From NCBI GenBank assembly GCA_041686935.1, contig JAWLCW010000009.1, forward strand, positions 62,001-126,000: 64,000 nucleotides of DNA, given 5' to 3'. Position numbers and translations under genes: made by a program. Positions 7,929 to 16,085 of the stretch are shown here, piece by piece (position 1 is the first letter of the stretch; each line of letters starts with the position of its first letter). The notes beneath the pieces were generated by a model that saw only the letters and a list, made by a program, of their open reading frames with translations, had not been told where the DNA came from and made no database searches. This stretch comes from Mariniphaga sp041686935. Lineage in GTDB: Bacteria; Bacteroidota; Bacteroidia; Bacteroidales; Prolixibacteraceae.

Positions 7929-10838
7929 ATGAAGAAAATACTCATCATTATTGGAATTATTGTGGCATTGCTGATAGCCACTCTGGCGGCTATACCGCTG
8001 TTTTTTAAGCAAACATTGATTGAAAAGGCGAAAGTCACCATTAATAAAAATGTAAATGCCGAAGTGAAATTTGCCGACCTGAAACTATCGCTGCTTCGCA
8101 GTTTCCCCAAAGTAATGCTTGAATTAACCGATGTTTTGGTGGTAGGCAAAGGCGAATTTCAAAACGATACCATTTTTACCGTTCCCTCGTTGCGCACAAA
8201 AACTGCATTGCGGCAGTTGTTCAACAAAGATAACATTGGGATTGAGGAAATTATACTCGACCGTCCGGTGCTTAAACTTGTAGTCGGGCCAACCGGCAAT
8301 GTCAACTGGGACCTCATGCTGGAATCGGAGGAGGTTGCTGAACCGGTTCCTTCAGTAGCCGGCGATACGGAAGAAGAAGGCCTGGTGCTTCAGCTCGAGA
8401 AAATTGAAATCATTAAGGCAAATTTTACATATGAAGACCGGGAAATGGATATGTTGCTGAAGTTTGATGAAATTGACATCGACATTTCAGGAAAAATGTA
8501 CGGAACATCTGCACAATTGCTGGCCGAAGGGACGGCAGCAAAGTTTTTACTGAGCTATGCAGGTGTGAATTACATTTCAAATACCTCGGTGGAAACCCGT
8601 ACTGTTTTGAATGTAGATTACGATAAAATGGACATTGAAATTCAGGAAAACGAACTGCTGGTAAACCGTCTTCCGCTGGAAGTGCTTGGTTTGATTCAAA
8701 TGCCCAGCGACAGTATGTTTTTCGATTTGCAGATTCAAACTAAAGAATCGGGGTTCGATAATTTTCTGGCCCTGGTTCCACCCGATTACGAAGAATACCT
8801 GAAAGACATTCGAACCAATGGTACGGCAACCATTTCAGGTACAGTAAAGGGGTTTTATTTTGAGGAAGATTATCCTGCATTCGACCTGAAACTGGATGTA
8901 GCCGATGGAAATCTTCACTATACCGGTATGCCGGAAGAAATTAAAAACATCTCGGCTGACGTGTCTGTATCCAAACCTCAGGGAATACTGGATTTAACCG
9001 AGGTAAATATTAAAAAAATGCATGCCGAGGTGAAAGACAACCCTGTAGCTTTATCCCTTTTTGTAAAAGACCTGGTTTCAAAAACTTACATGGAAGGAGA
9101 TTTTTCAGGCAGAATTAATTTCCATGATGTGAAAAATGCCCTTCCTCTTGACACTTTAACCATTTCCGGTTATACTTTAAATATGAAAGACCTTCAGATA
9201 AGTGGTACGGCAAATGTATCGGGATCGGTTAAAGGTTTTTACAGCGAAGAAGATTATCCTGCATTTGACCTGAAACTGGATGTAGCAAACGGAAACCTGA
9301 AATATGCCGGATTAATTGATGATATTAATAATATTTCGGCCGATGTATCGGTTGCCAAGCCACAGGGAATTATTGATTTGGCCGAGGTTAATGTTAAAAA
9401 GGTACATGCAGAGGTGAAAAACAGTCCTGTTGATTTGTCGCTGTTCCTCAAAAACCTCGATTCAGACCCCTGGTTCGATGGAAATATTATAGGAAAGATT
9501 GATCTTGATGATTTGAAAAATGCATTGCATCTCGACAGTGTTTATGTTTCAGGGGTTTTGGATATGAATTTAAAGGTCAAAGGCAGTTATTCAGCCATAG
9601 AAAATGAACAATACGACAGAATTCAGTCCGATGGAATTGTGAAGCTTACCCGGTTTGCTTATGAGAGTCCGTCGCTAACCCAGCGGGTGATTGTTCCGGA
9701 GGGACAACTTACATTTACACCGCAGGCAGTGAATCTGAGCGGGATGAATGTAAATATCGGTCAAAGCGATTTCCGGTTGACGGGAAGGGTTACCAATTAC
9801 CTCAATTATGTACTGAAAGACGGAACACTGGCCGGCAATCTGCAACTCAATTCTTCTCTTGTGAATTTGAATGAGTTGCTTCGTTTACAGGTTGTTCAGG
9901 AAAGCCCTGAGGGTCAGGAGCAGACTGCTGTAGTTGCTCCAAGTGCAGAAGAAGAGGAAGAGGTGCTGGTATTCGACGTACCCAAAAACCTTGATTTTAC
10001 ATTTCAGTCAAACATTCAGCAAGTGACTTTTGAACGGCTGCCCATTACCAATGTGAATGGTTTAATTACTGCCCGCGATGGCAAACTGGTACTCGACGGA
10101 CTGAACATGCAGTTGCTCGGAGGCGAACTGAAACTGACCGGCTCGTATGAAAACACTGCAGAAAACAAACCGCTGTTCGATTTTGGTTTCGATTTGGTGA
10201 AAATTGACATTCCACGGGCTTATCAAACCCTCACAAGTGTGCAACGTATGATTCCCGTTGCACAGTACAGTCAGGGAAAATTCAATTCCAGTCTCAAAGT
10301 GAACGGACAACTTTCATCGGGATTCGGGCTTTTGGCTACTTCAATCGACGGAAGCGGATTGTTCAGTACCGAAAACCTTCAGATTATCGAATCGCCGATA
10401 TTCAGTCAGTTGAAAGGAATTTTGAAACCGGAACGATTGAACAGGGTATCCGTTGATGATTTTCGCGCATTTGTGGAAATAGAAAACGGCACCATTCAAA
10501 TGAAACCGTTTACCACCCGTGTTGCCGGGCAGGAAACAACCATTGCAGGAAATCTGAATACGGAAAACCTGATTGACATGCGCCTCGATTTTAATGTGCA
10601 GCGCGATGCTTTTGGCAACGATATTCAAAACATTCTGAGCGTTTTACCCGGCCAGGAACGTATTCAGATCATACCTGCATCAGTTGTGCTGCGCGGACCG
10701 GTTGGAAAGCCGGAAATGCGAATTGATTTGGAAGATGCACGCAAAATGATTACCGAAGAAGTAAGAAAATCCACGAAGGAAAATTTGCAGGAAAACCTGA
10801 ATAAAATAGGAGAGGGGCTTAGGAATCTGCTCAAATAA
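7929..10838 (+). CDS. AsmA-family protein with internal duplication
   Basis: 969 residues. It starts with a single N-terminal transmembrane segment (residues about 3-25, LIIIGIIVALLIA) and continues as a long beta-rich periplasmic domain; the last 150 residues carry the AsmA C-terminal pattern (STENLQIIESPIFSQLKG, then FNVQRDAFGNDIQNIL). AsmA/TamB-like proteins are bridge-like lipid carriers or assembly factors for the outer membrane. I start at 7929 because the Met at 7896 would put 11 polar residues before the membrane helix. Bases 8820-9203 and 9204-9587 are tandem copies with a 384-base (128-codon) period; both contain EEDYPAFDLKLDVA and NISADVSV. No operon partners. Confidence 0.82.
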   Translation: MKKILIIIGIIVALLIATLAAIPLFFKQTLIEKAKVTINKNVNAEVKFADLKLSLLRSFPKVMLELTDVLVVGKGEFQNDTIFTVPSLRTKTALRQLFNKDNIGIEEIILDRPVLKLVVGPTGNVNWDLMLESEEVAEPVPSVAGDTEEEGLVLQLEKIEIIKANFTYEDREMDMLLKFDEIDIDISGKMYGTSAQLLAEGTAAKFLLSYAGVNYISNTSVETRTVLNVDYDKMDIEIQENELLVNRLPLEVLGLIQMPSDSMFFDLQIQTKESGFDNFLALVPPDYEEYLKDIRTNGTATISGTVKGFYFEEDYPAFDLKLDVADGNLHYTGMPEEIKNISADVSVSKPQGILDLTEVNIKKMHAEVKDNPVALSLFVKDLVSKTYMEGDFSGRINFHDVKNALPLDTLTISGYTLNMKDLQISGTANVSGSVKGFYSEEDYPAFDLKLDVANGNLKYAGLIDDINNISADVSVAKPQGIIDLAEVNVKKVHAEVKNSPVDLSLFLKNLDSDPWFDGNIIGKIDLDDLKNALHLDSVYVSGVLDMNLKVKGSYSAIENEQYDRIQSDGIVKLTRFAYESPSLTQRVIVPEGQLTFTPQAVNLSGMNVNIGQSDFRLTGRVTNYLNYVLKDGTLAGNLQLNSSLVNLNELLRLQVVQESPEGQEQTAVVAPSAEEEEEVLVFDVPKNLDFTFQSNIQQVTFERLPITNVNGLITARDGKLVLDGLNMQLLGGELKLTGSYENTAENKPLFDFGFDLVKIDIPRAYQTLTSVQRMIPVAQYSQGKFNSSLKVNGQLSSGFGLLATSIDGSGLFSTENLQIIESPIFSQLKGILKPERLNRVSVDDFRAFVEIENGTIQMKPFTTRVAGQETTIAGNLNTENLIDMRLDFNVQRDAFGNDIQNILSVLPGQERIQIIPASVVLRGPVGKPEMRIDLEDARKMITEEVRKSTKENLQENLNKIGEGLRNLLK
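8820..9587 (+). repeat. Two in-frame tandem copies, 384-bp period, inside the AsmA gene
   Basis: Copy 1 begins GGTACGGCAACC at 8820, copy 2 GGTACGGCAAAT at 9204. Long blocks such as GAAGATTATCCTGCATT and CTGAAACTGGATGTAGC are identical, while other codons differ, so the duplication is in-frame and old enough to have diverged. Confidence 0.85.
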
Positions 10839-10874
10839 CTGTATTTTGGCCATCAAAATTGAAACCATTTTGTT

Positions 10875-11921
10875 ATGAAAGCAGCCGTCCTGGAATCCTA
10901 TAACCATTTTGTGTGGAAAGAAGTTGAGACCCCGAAAGTAAAACCCGGCGAAGTTTTGGTGCGCATTCAGTTTGCCAGTATTTGTGGTACAGACATGCAC
11001 ATTTTTCCCGGCGATTTTCATCCCCGAACCCCGGTACCGTTTATTCCCGGTCATGAAATGGGCGGGGTAGTTGCCGAAGTGGGAGAAAATGTTAGCGGAT
11101 TTGAGCCGGGCGATAAAGTGGCCATCGATCCCATTATCTGGTGTGGCGAATGTCCTGCCTGCCAGCGGAAGCACTACCCGGCATGCACCAGCCTGAAATT
11201 ACTGGGTGTGGATATGGACGGCGGTTTTGCCGAATACCTCTCCGTACCACCGCACATGCTTTTTAAAACTGCACCACATTTACCCAATGAGCATGTAGCA
11301 CTGGTGGAGATTTTTGCCATCGGATTTCATGCCAATAACCGGGCGAAAACAAAAGAAGGCGATACCCTGGCCATTTGGGGAGCCGGCAGGGTAGGGCAGG
11401 TTATTTTACAGGCTGCCCGCACCAAAACCAATGGAACCATTTTTATGGTCGATCCGCTGGAAAACCGGTTACAAATAGCTGAAAAATTCTATGAAAATGT
11501 TATCGGAATTAATCCAAAAAAAGAAAATCCGGTGGAAGCGATAAAACGGTATTCCGGTGGCAAAGGCGTTGATATTGCTTTCGAAGCCGTTGGTCATGCC
11601 GAAGAGATTGAAGGCGTTTACACACCGGTGCGAAGCTGCATTCAGAGTTTGCGTGGCGGTGGTAAAGTTTGTGTGCTGGGTCTAGGCGACGAACCTTCTT
11701 CGGTGGTATTTAAAGAATTGATTTGGAAAGAAGCGCAGATAATAACATCCCGTGTCAGCGACGGTGAATTTACCGAGGTAATTGAACATTTGAACGCCGG
11801 CAACCTAAAACCCGATGCCCTGATTTCAAAAATAATGGCCGGATCGGAAATTCAAAAAGCCTTCGAACTTGTTCAAAAAGAGAAAGAAAAGTATCTGAAA
11901 GTATTGCTGGACTTTCGATAG
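10875..11921 (+). CDS. Zinc-dependent medium-chain alcohol/polyol dehydrogenase
   Basis: 348 residues. Catalytic zinc ligands are C37, H60 and E61 (ICGTD, then PGHEMGG); the structural zinc is held by C90, C93, C96 and C104. The Rossmann signature WGAGRVGQ lies near residue 175. This is the threonine/sorbitol/galactitol dehydrogenase branch of the MDR superfamily, which oxidises or reduces a secondary alcohol with NAD(P). It lies 1.36 kb upstream of uxaE on the same strand, separated by the REP cluster, so a role in uronate or aldonate redox chemistry is possible but not shown. A REP palindrome begins three bases after its stop codon. Confidence 0.85.
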   Translation: MKAAVLESYNHFVWKEVETPKVKPGEVLVRIQFASICGTDMHIFPGDFHPRTPVPFIPGHEMGGVVAEVGENVSGFEPGDKVAIDPIIWCGECPACQRKHYPACTSLKLLGVDMDGGFAEYLSVPPHMLFKTAPHLPNEHVALVEIFAIGFHANNRAKTKEGDTLAIWGAGRVGQVILQAARTKTNGTIFMVDPLENRLQIAEKFYENVIGINPKKENPVEAIKRYSGGKGVDIAFEAVGHAEEIEGVYTPVRSCIQSLRGGGKVCVLGLGDEPSSVVFKELIWKEAQIITSRVSDGEFTEVIEHLNAGNLKPDALISKIMAGSEIQKAFELVQKEKEKYLKVLLDFR

Positions 11922-11923
11922 AA

Positions 11924-12099
11924 AGCCGACTGAAGCCGGCTGCCCCATCAGGAGACACCGTTATTTTCACCAAGCTATAGCTTGGCGCTGGTTCTAGGAA
12001 TGTAGAAATAAATTGAAAGACGAATAAAATAAGCTCCAGGCTTCAGCCTGGTGTTTGAAATAGATAATGAATTGATAACCAGCCGGCTTTTAGCCGGCT
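11924..12099. repeat. REP-like palindromes, left cluster
   Basis: Four elements: AGCCGACT-GA-AGCCGGCT (11924-11941), the perfect palindrome CCAAGCTATAGCTTGG (11970-11985), CCAGGCT-TC-AGCCTGG (12036-12051) and AGCCGGCT-TTT-AGCCGGCT (12081-12099). The last ends 16 bases before the transposase ATG. Confidence 0.8.
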
Positions 12100-12115
12100 T
12101 AAAATACATCAAACC

Positions 12116-12550
12116 ATGCTACACTCTTACATTCGAAATTACCTCCACATCACCTGGGCAACAAAAAACAGGATTCGGGTATTTAATAATCATTCAAAAA
12201 TTGAGCTCAAGGATTTTATGATTGAAAAATCGAAAGAAATCCAAACTCCTGTTTTGGCACTTCATATTCAGCCGGAACATATTCATTTTTTGGTTGATTT
12301 GCCTGCAAATTTATGTTTGTCGGATTTTACCCAAAAGATTAAAGGTTCATCATCGCACTGGCTGAATGAGCAAAAACTGGTTCCGGGTAAATTTTCATGG
12401 CAAAGGGGTTATGGAGCATTTTCTGTAAGTGCCTCACAATTGGAAATTGTTAAAAAATATATCCGAAATCAGGATGCGCACCATAGAAGAAAATCATTTG
12501 AGGAAGAGTATATTGAATGGAAAAGGAATTACGGCTTTTTAGATGATTGA
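12116..12550 (+). CDS. IS200-like / REP-associated Y1 transposase
   Basis: 144 residues. The HUH metal-binding motif is H55-I-H57 in PEHIHFLV and the nucleophilic tyrosine is Y115 in VKKYIRNQ; GKFSWQRGYGAFSVS is the conserved block between them. All catalytic residues are present, so the protein may be active. These enzymes cut and join single-stranded DNA at hairpins. No TnpB accessory gene is present. The palindromes on both sides, rather than classic IS200 ends, favour a domesticated RAYT over a mobile IS200, but the two families are related and I cannot separate them by eye. Confidence 0.85.
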   Translation: MLHSYIRNYLHITWATKNRIRVFNNHSKIELKDFMIEKSKEIQTPVLALHIQPEHIHFLVDLPANLCLSDFTQKIKGSSSHWLNEQKLVPGKFSWQRGYGAFSVSASQLEIVKKYIRNQDAHHRRKSFEEEYIEWKRNYGFLDD

Positions 12551-12565
12551 ACCTGGGTTTTTGAA

Positions 12566-12629
12566 AGCCGGCTGAAGCCGGCTACCCCGGACTGGACGTG
12601 GCCATTCTTTTCACCAGGCTAAAGCCTGG
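12566..12629. repeat. REP-like palindromes just after the transposase
   Basis: AGCCGGCT-GA-AGCCGGCT (12566-12583) and CCAGGCT-AA-AGCCTGG (12614-12629). The first has the same core as the elements upstream of the transposase. Confidence 0.8.
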
Positions 12630-13002
12630 CGCTAATTTTAGGTCATTGTTGGTTCCATTATATCCTGCTAAAGCCTGGCGCTGGTTTTGGGTGATTGTCG
12701 GCTTCATTATTTCCTGCTAATGCCTGGCGCTGGTTTTGGGTTATTGTTGGCTCATATTTCCCTCAAAAGCCTGGCGCTGTTTTTGGGAATGTAGGAATGA
12801 ATTNNNNNNNNNNNNNNNNNNNNNNNNNNNNNNNNNNNNNNNNNNNNNNNNNNNNNNNNNNNNNNNNNNNNNNNNNNNNNNNNNNNNNNNNNNNNNNNNN
12901 NNNCATTATTTCCTGCTAATGCCTGGCGCTGGTTTTGGGTTATTGTTGGCTCATATTTCCCTCAAAAGCCTGGCGCTGTTTTTGGGAATGTAGGAATGAA
13001 TT
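12624..13002. repeat. Degenerate 47-49 bp tandem repeat
   Basis: GCCTGGCGCT recurs at 12624, 12673, 12722 and 12769, then after the gap at 12921 and 12968. The spacing of 49, 49 and 47 bases is repeated (47) after the gap. Each unit continues with a T/G-rich stretch (GGTTTTGGGT) and CATTAT. It appears to be built from half of a REP palindrome. No open frame of interest lies in it. Confidence 0.75.
12705..13002. other. Scaffold gap (12804-12903, 100 N) between identical 99-bp flanks
   Basis: The 99 bases before the gap (12705-12803) and the 99 bases after it (12904-13002) are identical in my base-by-base comparison. Exactly 100 N is the usual placeholder for a gap of unknown size. The two contig ends probably overlap, so the real sequence may have a single copy and no gap. 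Reading frames crossing the N are meaningless. Confidence 0.85.
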
Positions 13003-13068
13003 GGAAAATAAAACAAGGTCCAAGCTTCAACCTGGGATTCAAAATAGATAAACAAACGAAAACAAGCT

Positions 13069-13132
13069 CCGGGCTTCAGCCTGGTGTTCAGAATAAATTA
13101 CGAAATGCCAACGAGCCGGCTTCAAGCCGGCT
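13069..13132. repeat. REP-like palindromes, right cluster
   Basis: CCGGGCT-TC-AGCCTGG (13069-13084, one mismatch) and AGCCGGCT-TCA-AGCCGGCT (13114-13132) close the cluster 145 bases before uxaE. A decayed element (CCAAGCTTCAACCTGG) lies just before, near 13020-13035. Confidence 0.75.
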
Positions 13133-13189
13133 TTCAATTCCAGATACTATTGTATTTCTATCAAAAAATTCCAGATAATCACGATTTTC

Positions 13190-13220
13190 TTTGAATATTT
13201 AAAATATATTCCTACTTTCG
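13190..13220 (+). promoter_or_regulatory. Promoter of the uronate operon
   Basis: TTTG (13190-13193), 19-base spacer, TACTTTCG (13213-13220), one base off TAnnTTTG. An inverted repeat CGTGT-TCGT-ACACG (13219-13232) overlaps the likely start site and could be an operator. The 5' leader would be about 50 bases. Confidence 0.5.
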
Positions 13221-13276
13221 TGTTCGTACACGGAGATTTAAATCTGTTTAAAATCAAAAATTATAAATACTGAAAA

Positions 13277-14524
13277 ATGAACTTGGGTAAGTACAGTTTT
13301 GGAGTGGGAGACCGCTTTAATCATCAGGGAGAAGCCCAGTTAAGGGCCATAGTAAAAGCCAATAAACAGGGTGTGGAAGTTTCCCCTGTATGGAACAAAT
13401 CGAACCGCGAACACAACACCATTTATTCAGAGCCTTTAGGAACAAGGGAAGAAGCCGATGCTGCGGTAAAAAAGCTGGGCTGGAACAAACCTTACTTTGT
13501 GGATGCCGATCATATTAATCTGTCCAATGTGGACCGGTTTATCGATTTTGCCGACTTTTTTACGCTCGATGTAGCCATCTATATCGAAAATGAATCTTCT
13601 CAGGAGGACGTTGTTGCGTTCAAAAAATCCTGCGTTTCCCTGGGTTCAGAAGTAACCATTCCCGGAATTCCGGAACCAATTCAAATTTCAGATGCTCTGC
13701 TGGAAGAAGTGGCCGGAAAATACCTGGCTGCCATAAAAGAAGCCGGGAAGATTTATCGACACATTGAAACAAAAAAAGGCGCCGGAAATTTTGTGACCGA
13801 AGTTTCTATGGACGAGGTGGAAACGCCGCAAACACCGGTTGACATGTTTTTTATTTTAAAAATGATTGCCGATGAAAAAATTCCGGCTCAAACTATTGCG
13901 CCTAAATTTACCGGAAGGTTCAACAAGGGGGTGGACTATGTTGGAGATGTGGATCAATTCTCCAAAGAATTTGAGCAGGATGTTTTGGTTATTGATTATG
14001 CCGTAAAAGCTTTCGGCCTGCCGAAAAATCTGAAACTCAGCGTTCATTCCGGTTCCGATAAATTCACCATTTACCCGGTGATGGCCAAAATCATCAAAAA
14101 ACACGATAAAGGCCTTCATGTAAAAACTGCCGGAACTACCTGGTTGGAAGAAGTTATCGGTCTGGCCATTTCGGGCGAAGAAGGATTGCTGGTGGCCAAT
14201 GCCATTTATGCCCGTGCACTGGAACGCAAGGAAGAATTATGTGCACCCTATGCCGATGTAATTGACATTGACGATGCGCAGCTTCCGTCGCCGGAAGTTG
14301 TTGCCGGCTGGACCGGTGAAAAGTTTGCCGGCACTTTGCGCCATATTCCGGGGCACCCCGATTACAACCCTAATTTCAGACAACTCGTTCATGTGGGATA
14401 CAAAGTGGCTGCCGAAATGGGAGATAAATACACCAACCTGCTGAAGAAGTATGCCGGAGCGGTGGGTAGTTGTGTGGAAGAAAACATTTATGACCGCCAT
14501 CTAAAAAGATTATTCAATTTATAA
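13277..14524 (+). CDS. uxaE: Tagaturonate/fructuronate epimerase
   Basis: 415 residues, resembling along its whole length the UxaE family first described in Thermotoga: N-terminal YSFGVGDRF, ADHINL near residue 78, KFTGRFNKGVDY near 214, LSVHSGSDKFTIYP near 254 and RHIPGHPDYNP near 357. The His and Asp residues in these motifs are the probable metal and substrate ligands. The enzyme epimerises D-tagaturonate to D-fructuronate at C3, letting galacturonate enter the glucuronate branch. It is first in a plus-strand series with uxaC, kdgK and kdgA, which fits. It is cytoplasmic, with no signal peptide. Confidence 0.85.
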   Translation: MNLGKYSFGVGDRFNHQGEAQLRAIVKANKQGVEVSPVWNKSNREHNTIYSEPLGTREEADAAVKKLGWNKPYFVDADHINLSNVDRFIDFADFFTLDVAIYIENESSQEDVVAFKKSCVSLGSEVTIPGIPEPIQISDALLEEVAGKYLAAIKEAGKIYRHIETKKGAGNFVTEVSMDEVETPQTPVDMFFILKMIADEKIPAQTIAPKFTGRFNKGVDYVGDVDQFSKEFEQDVLVIDYAVKAFGLPKNLKLSVHSGSDKFTIYPVMAKIIKKHDKGLHVKTAGTTWLEEVIGLAISGEEGLLVANAIYARALERKEELCAPYADVIDIDDAQLPSPEVVAGWTGEKFAGTLRHIPGHPDYNPNFRQLVHVGYKVAAEMGDKYTNLLKKYAGAVGSCVEENIYDRHLKRLFNL

Positions 14525-14531
14525 AACCTAC

Positions 14532-14585
14532 GTGTCCTAAATGCCTGTTGTAGTTCGTTATTCAACACTCAGGCATTTAGAACAC
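14532..14585 (+). promoter_or_regulatory. Long hairpin between uxaE and uxaC
   Basis: CTAAATGCCTG (14537-14547) and CAGGCATTTAG (14570-14580) form a perfect 11-bp stem that GTGTC and GAACAC extend with a bulge. No T-run follows, so it is not a standard terminator. It may be an RNA processing or stability element that sets the ratio between the two enzymes. Confidence 0.5.
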
Positions 14586-14604
14586 AACAGAAAACCAAAG
14601 AACG

Positions 14605-16008
14605 ATGAAAAAATTTATGGATGAAAATTTTCTGCTGCAAACTGAAACAGCGCAGAAACTGTATCACCAACACGCCGCAAAAATGCCTGTTTTCGACTAC
14701 CATTGCCACATTCCGCCAAAAGATATTTCCGAAGACAGGCAGTTTGAAAACATGGCACAAATCTGGTTATATGGCGACCACTACAAATGGCGGGCAATGC
14801 GTGCCAACGGTGTTGACGAGCGATTCTGTACCGGCGATGCTTCCGACTGGGAAAAATTTGAGAAGTGGGCAGAGACGGTTCCAAATACACTCCGAAATCC
14901 GCTTTATCACTGGACACATCTGGAATTAAAACGGTTTTTTGGGATTGATAAAATATTGAATCCCTCAGCGGCTAAAGAAATTTGGGACGAATGTAATACC
15001 AAACTGCAAACACCGGAATATTCGGTCAGAAACATCATTCGTATGGCCAATGTGCATACGATATGTACAACTGACGATCCGGTTGATTCGCTCGAATACC
15101 ACAGACAAATAAAAGAAAGCGGTTTTGAGGTTTCGGTTTTACCCGCATGGAGACCCGATAAAGCCATGGCTGTGGAAAATACCGAAACGTTTAATCAGTA
15201 TGTGGATAAACTTTCCGAGGTTTCCGGAATTTCCATTGAAAATTTTACCAGCTTTATGGATGCCATCGATAACCGACACACGTTTTTCCACGAAAACGGC
15301 TGCAGGTTGTCTGACCATGGTCTGGAAACTGCCATTGCCGAAGATTACACCGATAAGGAAATCCGCGATATTTTCGAAAAAATCAGGGGTGAAAATGATT
15401 TAACCAAACTGGAAATATTAAAGTTTAAATCGTGCATGTTGTACGAATTTGGTATAATGGATCACTCCCGCGGCTGGACGCAGCAGTTTCACCTGGGAGC
15501 ATTGCGTAACAACAGCACACGCCTTTTCAAACAACTGGGACCCGATACCGGACTCGATTCAATTGGCGACTTTGAGGTTGCCCGACCGCTGTCGAAGTTT
15601 CTGGACAAACTGGACATGGAAAACAAATTGGCTAAAACCATTTTGTATAACCTGAATCCACGCGATAACGAACTGATTGCAACCATGATGGGCAATTTTC
15701 AGGATGGTTCGGTTCCCGGAAAAATGCAGTTTGGGTCTGGCTGGTGGTTTCTCGACCAGAAAGACGGAATGGAAAAACAGATGAATGCCTTATCAAATCT
15801 CGGTTTGCTGAGTCGTTTCGTGGGAATGCTTACCGATTCCAGAAGCTTTTTATCTTATCCCAGACATGAATATTTCCGCAGGACACTATGCAATTTAATT
15901 GGAAATGATATGGAAAACGGAGAAATTCCCAACGACATGGAACTGCTGGGTCAAATGGTGGAAAACATCTGTTTCTATAACGCAAAAACTTATTTTAATT
16001 TTGAATAA
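14605..16008 (+). CDS. uxaC: Glucuronate/galacturonate isomerase
   Basis: 467 residues, the expected length for uronate isomerase of the amidohydrolase superfamily. The metal-binding FDYHCHIPP has H33 and H35; MANVHTICTTDDPVDSLEYH, VLPAWRPDKA and GSGWWFLDQKDGMEKQ are typical family blocks. It converts D-glucuronate to D-fructuronate and D-galacturonate to D-tagaturonate, the first intracellular step. Located 80 bases after uxaE with a hairpin in between. Confidence 0.95.
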   Translation: MKKFMDENFLLQTETAQKLYHQHAAKMPVFDYHCHIPPKDISEDRQFENMAQIWLYGDHYKWRAMRANGVDERFCTGDASDWEKFEKWAETVPNTLRNPLYHWTHLELKRFFGIDKILNPSAAKEIWDECNTKLQTPEYSVRNIIRMANVHTICTTDDPVDSLEYHRQIKESGFEVSVLPAWRPDKAMAVENTETFNQYVDKLSEVSGISIENFTSFMDAIDNRHTFFHENGCRLSDHGLETAIAEDYTDKEIRDIFEKIRGENDLTKLEILKFKSCMLYEFGIMDHSRGWTQQFHLGALRNNSTRLFKQLGPDTGLDSIGDFEVARPLSKFLDKLDMENKLAKTILYNLNPRDNELIATMMGNFQDGSVPGKMQFGSGWWFLDQKDGMEKQMNALSNLGLLSRFVGMLTDSRSFLSYPRHEYFRRTLCNLIGNDMENGEIPNDMELLGQMVENICFYNAKTYFNFE

Positions 16009-16043
16009 CATACCGGATTTCTTTTTTATCTCCGGTAGAATAG

Positions 16044-16051
16044 TATATTTG
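16044..16051 (+). promoter_or_regulatory. -7 box of the kdgK internal promoter
   Basis: TATATTTG is an exact TAnnTTTG match 34 bases before the kdgK ATG. The -33 region has only CTTT/TTTC. The last three bases of the box are part of the palindrome at 16049-16064. Confidence 0.5.
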
Positions 16052-16064
16052 CAATCGATTGCAA
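16049..16064. promoter_or_regulatory. Perfect 16-bp palindrome, candidate LacI-family operator
   Basis: TTGCAATCGATTGCAA is a perfect inverted repeat with a central CG, the pattern of LacI/GalR-family operators. It overlaps the -7 box and probable start site of kdgK, so a bound repressor would block transcription. No LacI-family gene lies in the window. Confidence 0.6.
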
Positions 16065-16085
16065 TTTTATTTATAATTTAACCCG

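Larger units (their letters stand above)
11924..13132. mobile_element. REP cluster with its Y1 transposase (REPtron-like unit)
   Basis: Short palindromic elements of two types lie on both sides of a small Y1 transposase gene (12116-12550). One type pairs two copies of AGCCGGCT with a 2-3 base loop; the other pairs CCAGGCT with AGCCTGG. This is the arrangement of REP sequences with a REP-associated tyrosine transposase (RAYT). The outer boundaries are those of the outermost palindromes I can see. Confidence 0.7.

Noticed and set aside
12695..12993. Open frames crossing the N gap
   Set aside because: They exist only because N does not create stops; the sequence is repeat DNA.
12624..13002. Regularly spaced repeats as a CRISPR array
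   Set aside because: Units of 47-49 bases repeat along their whole length, without unique spacers; no cas genes are near, and the core is half of a REP palindrome.
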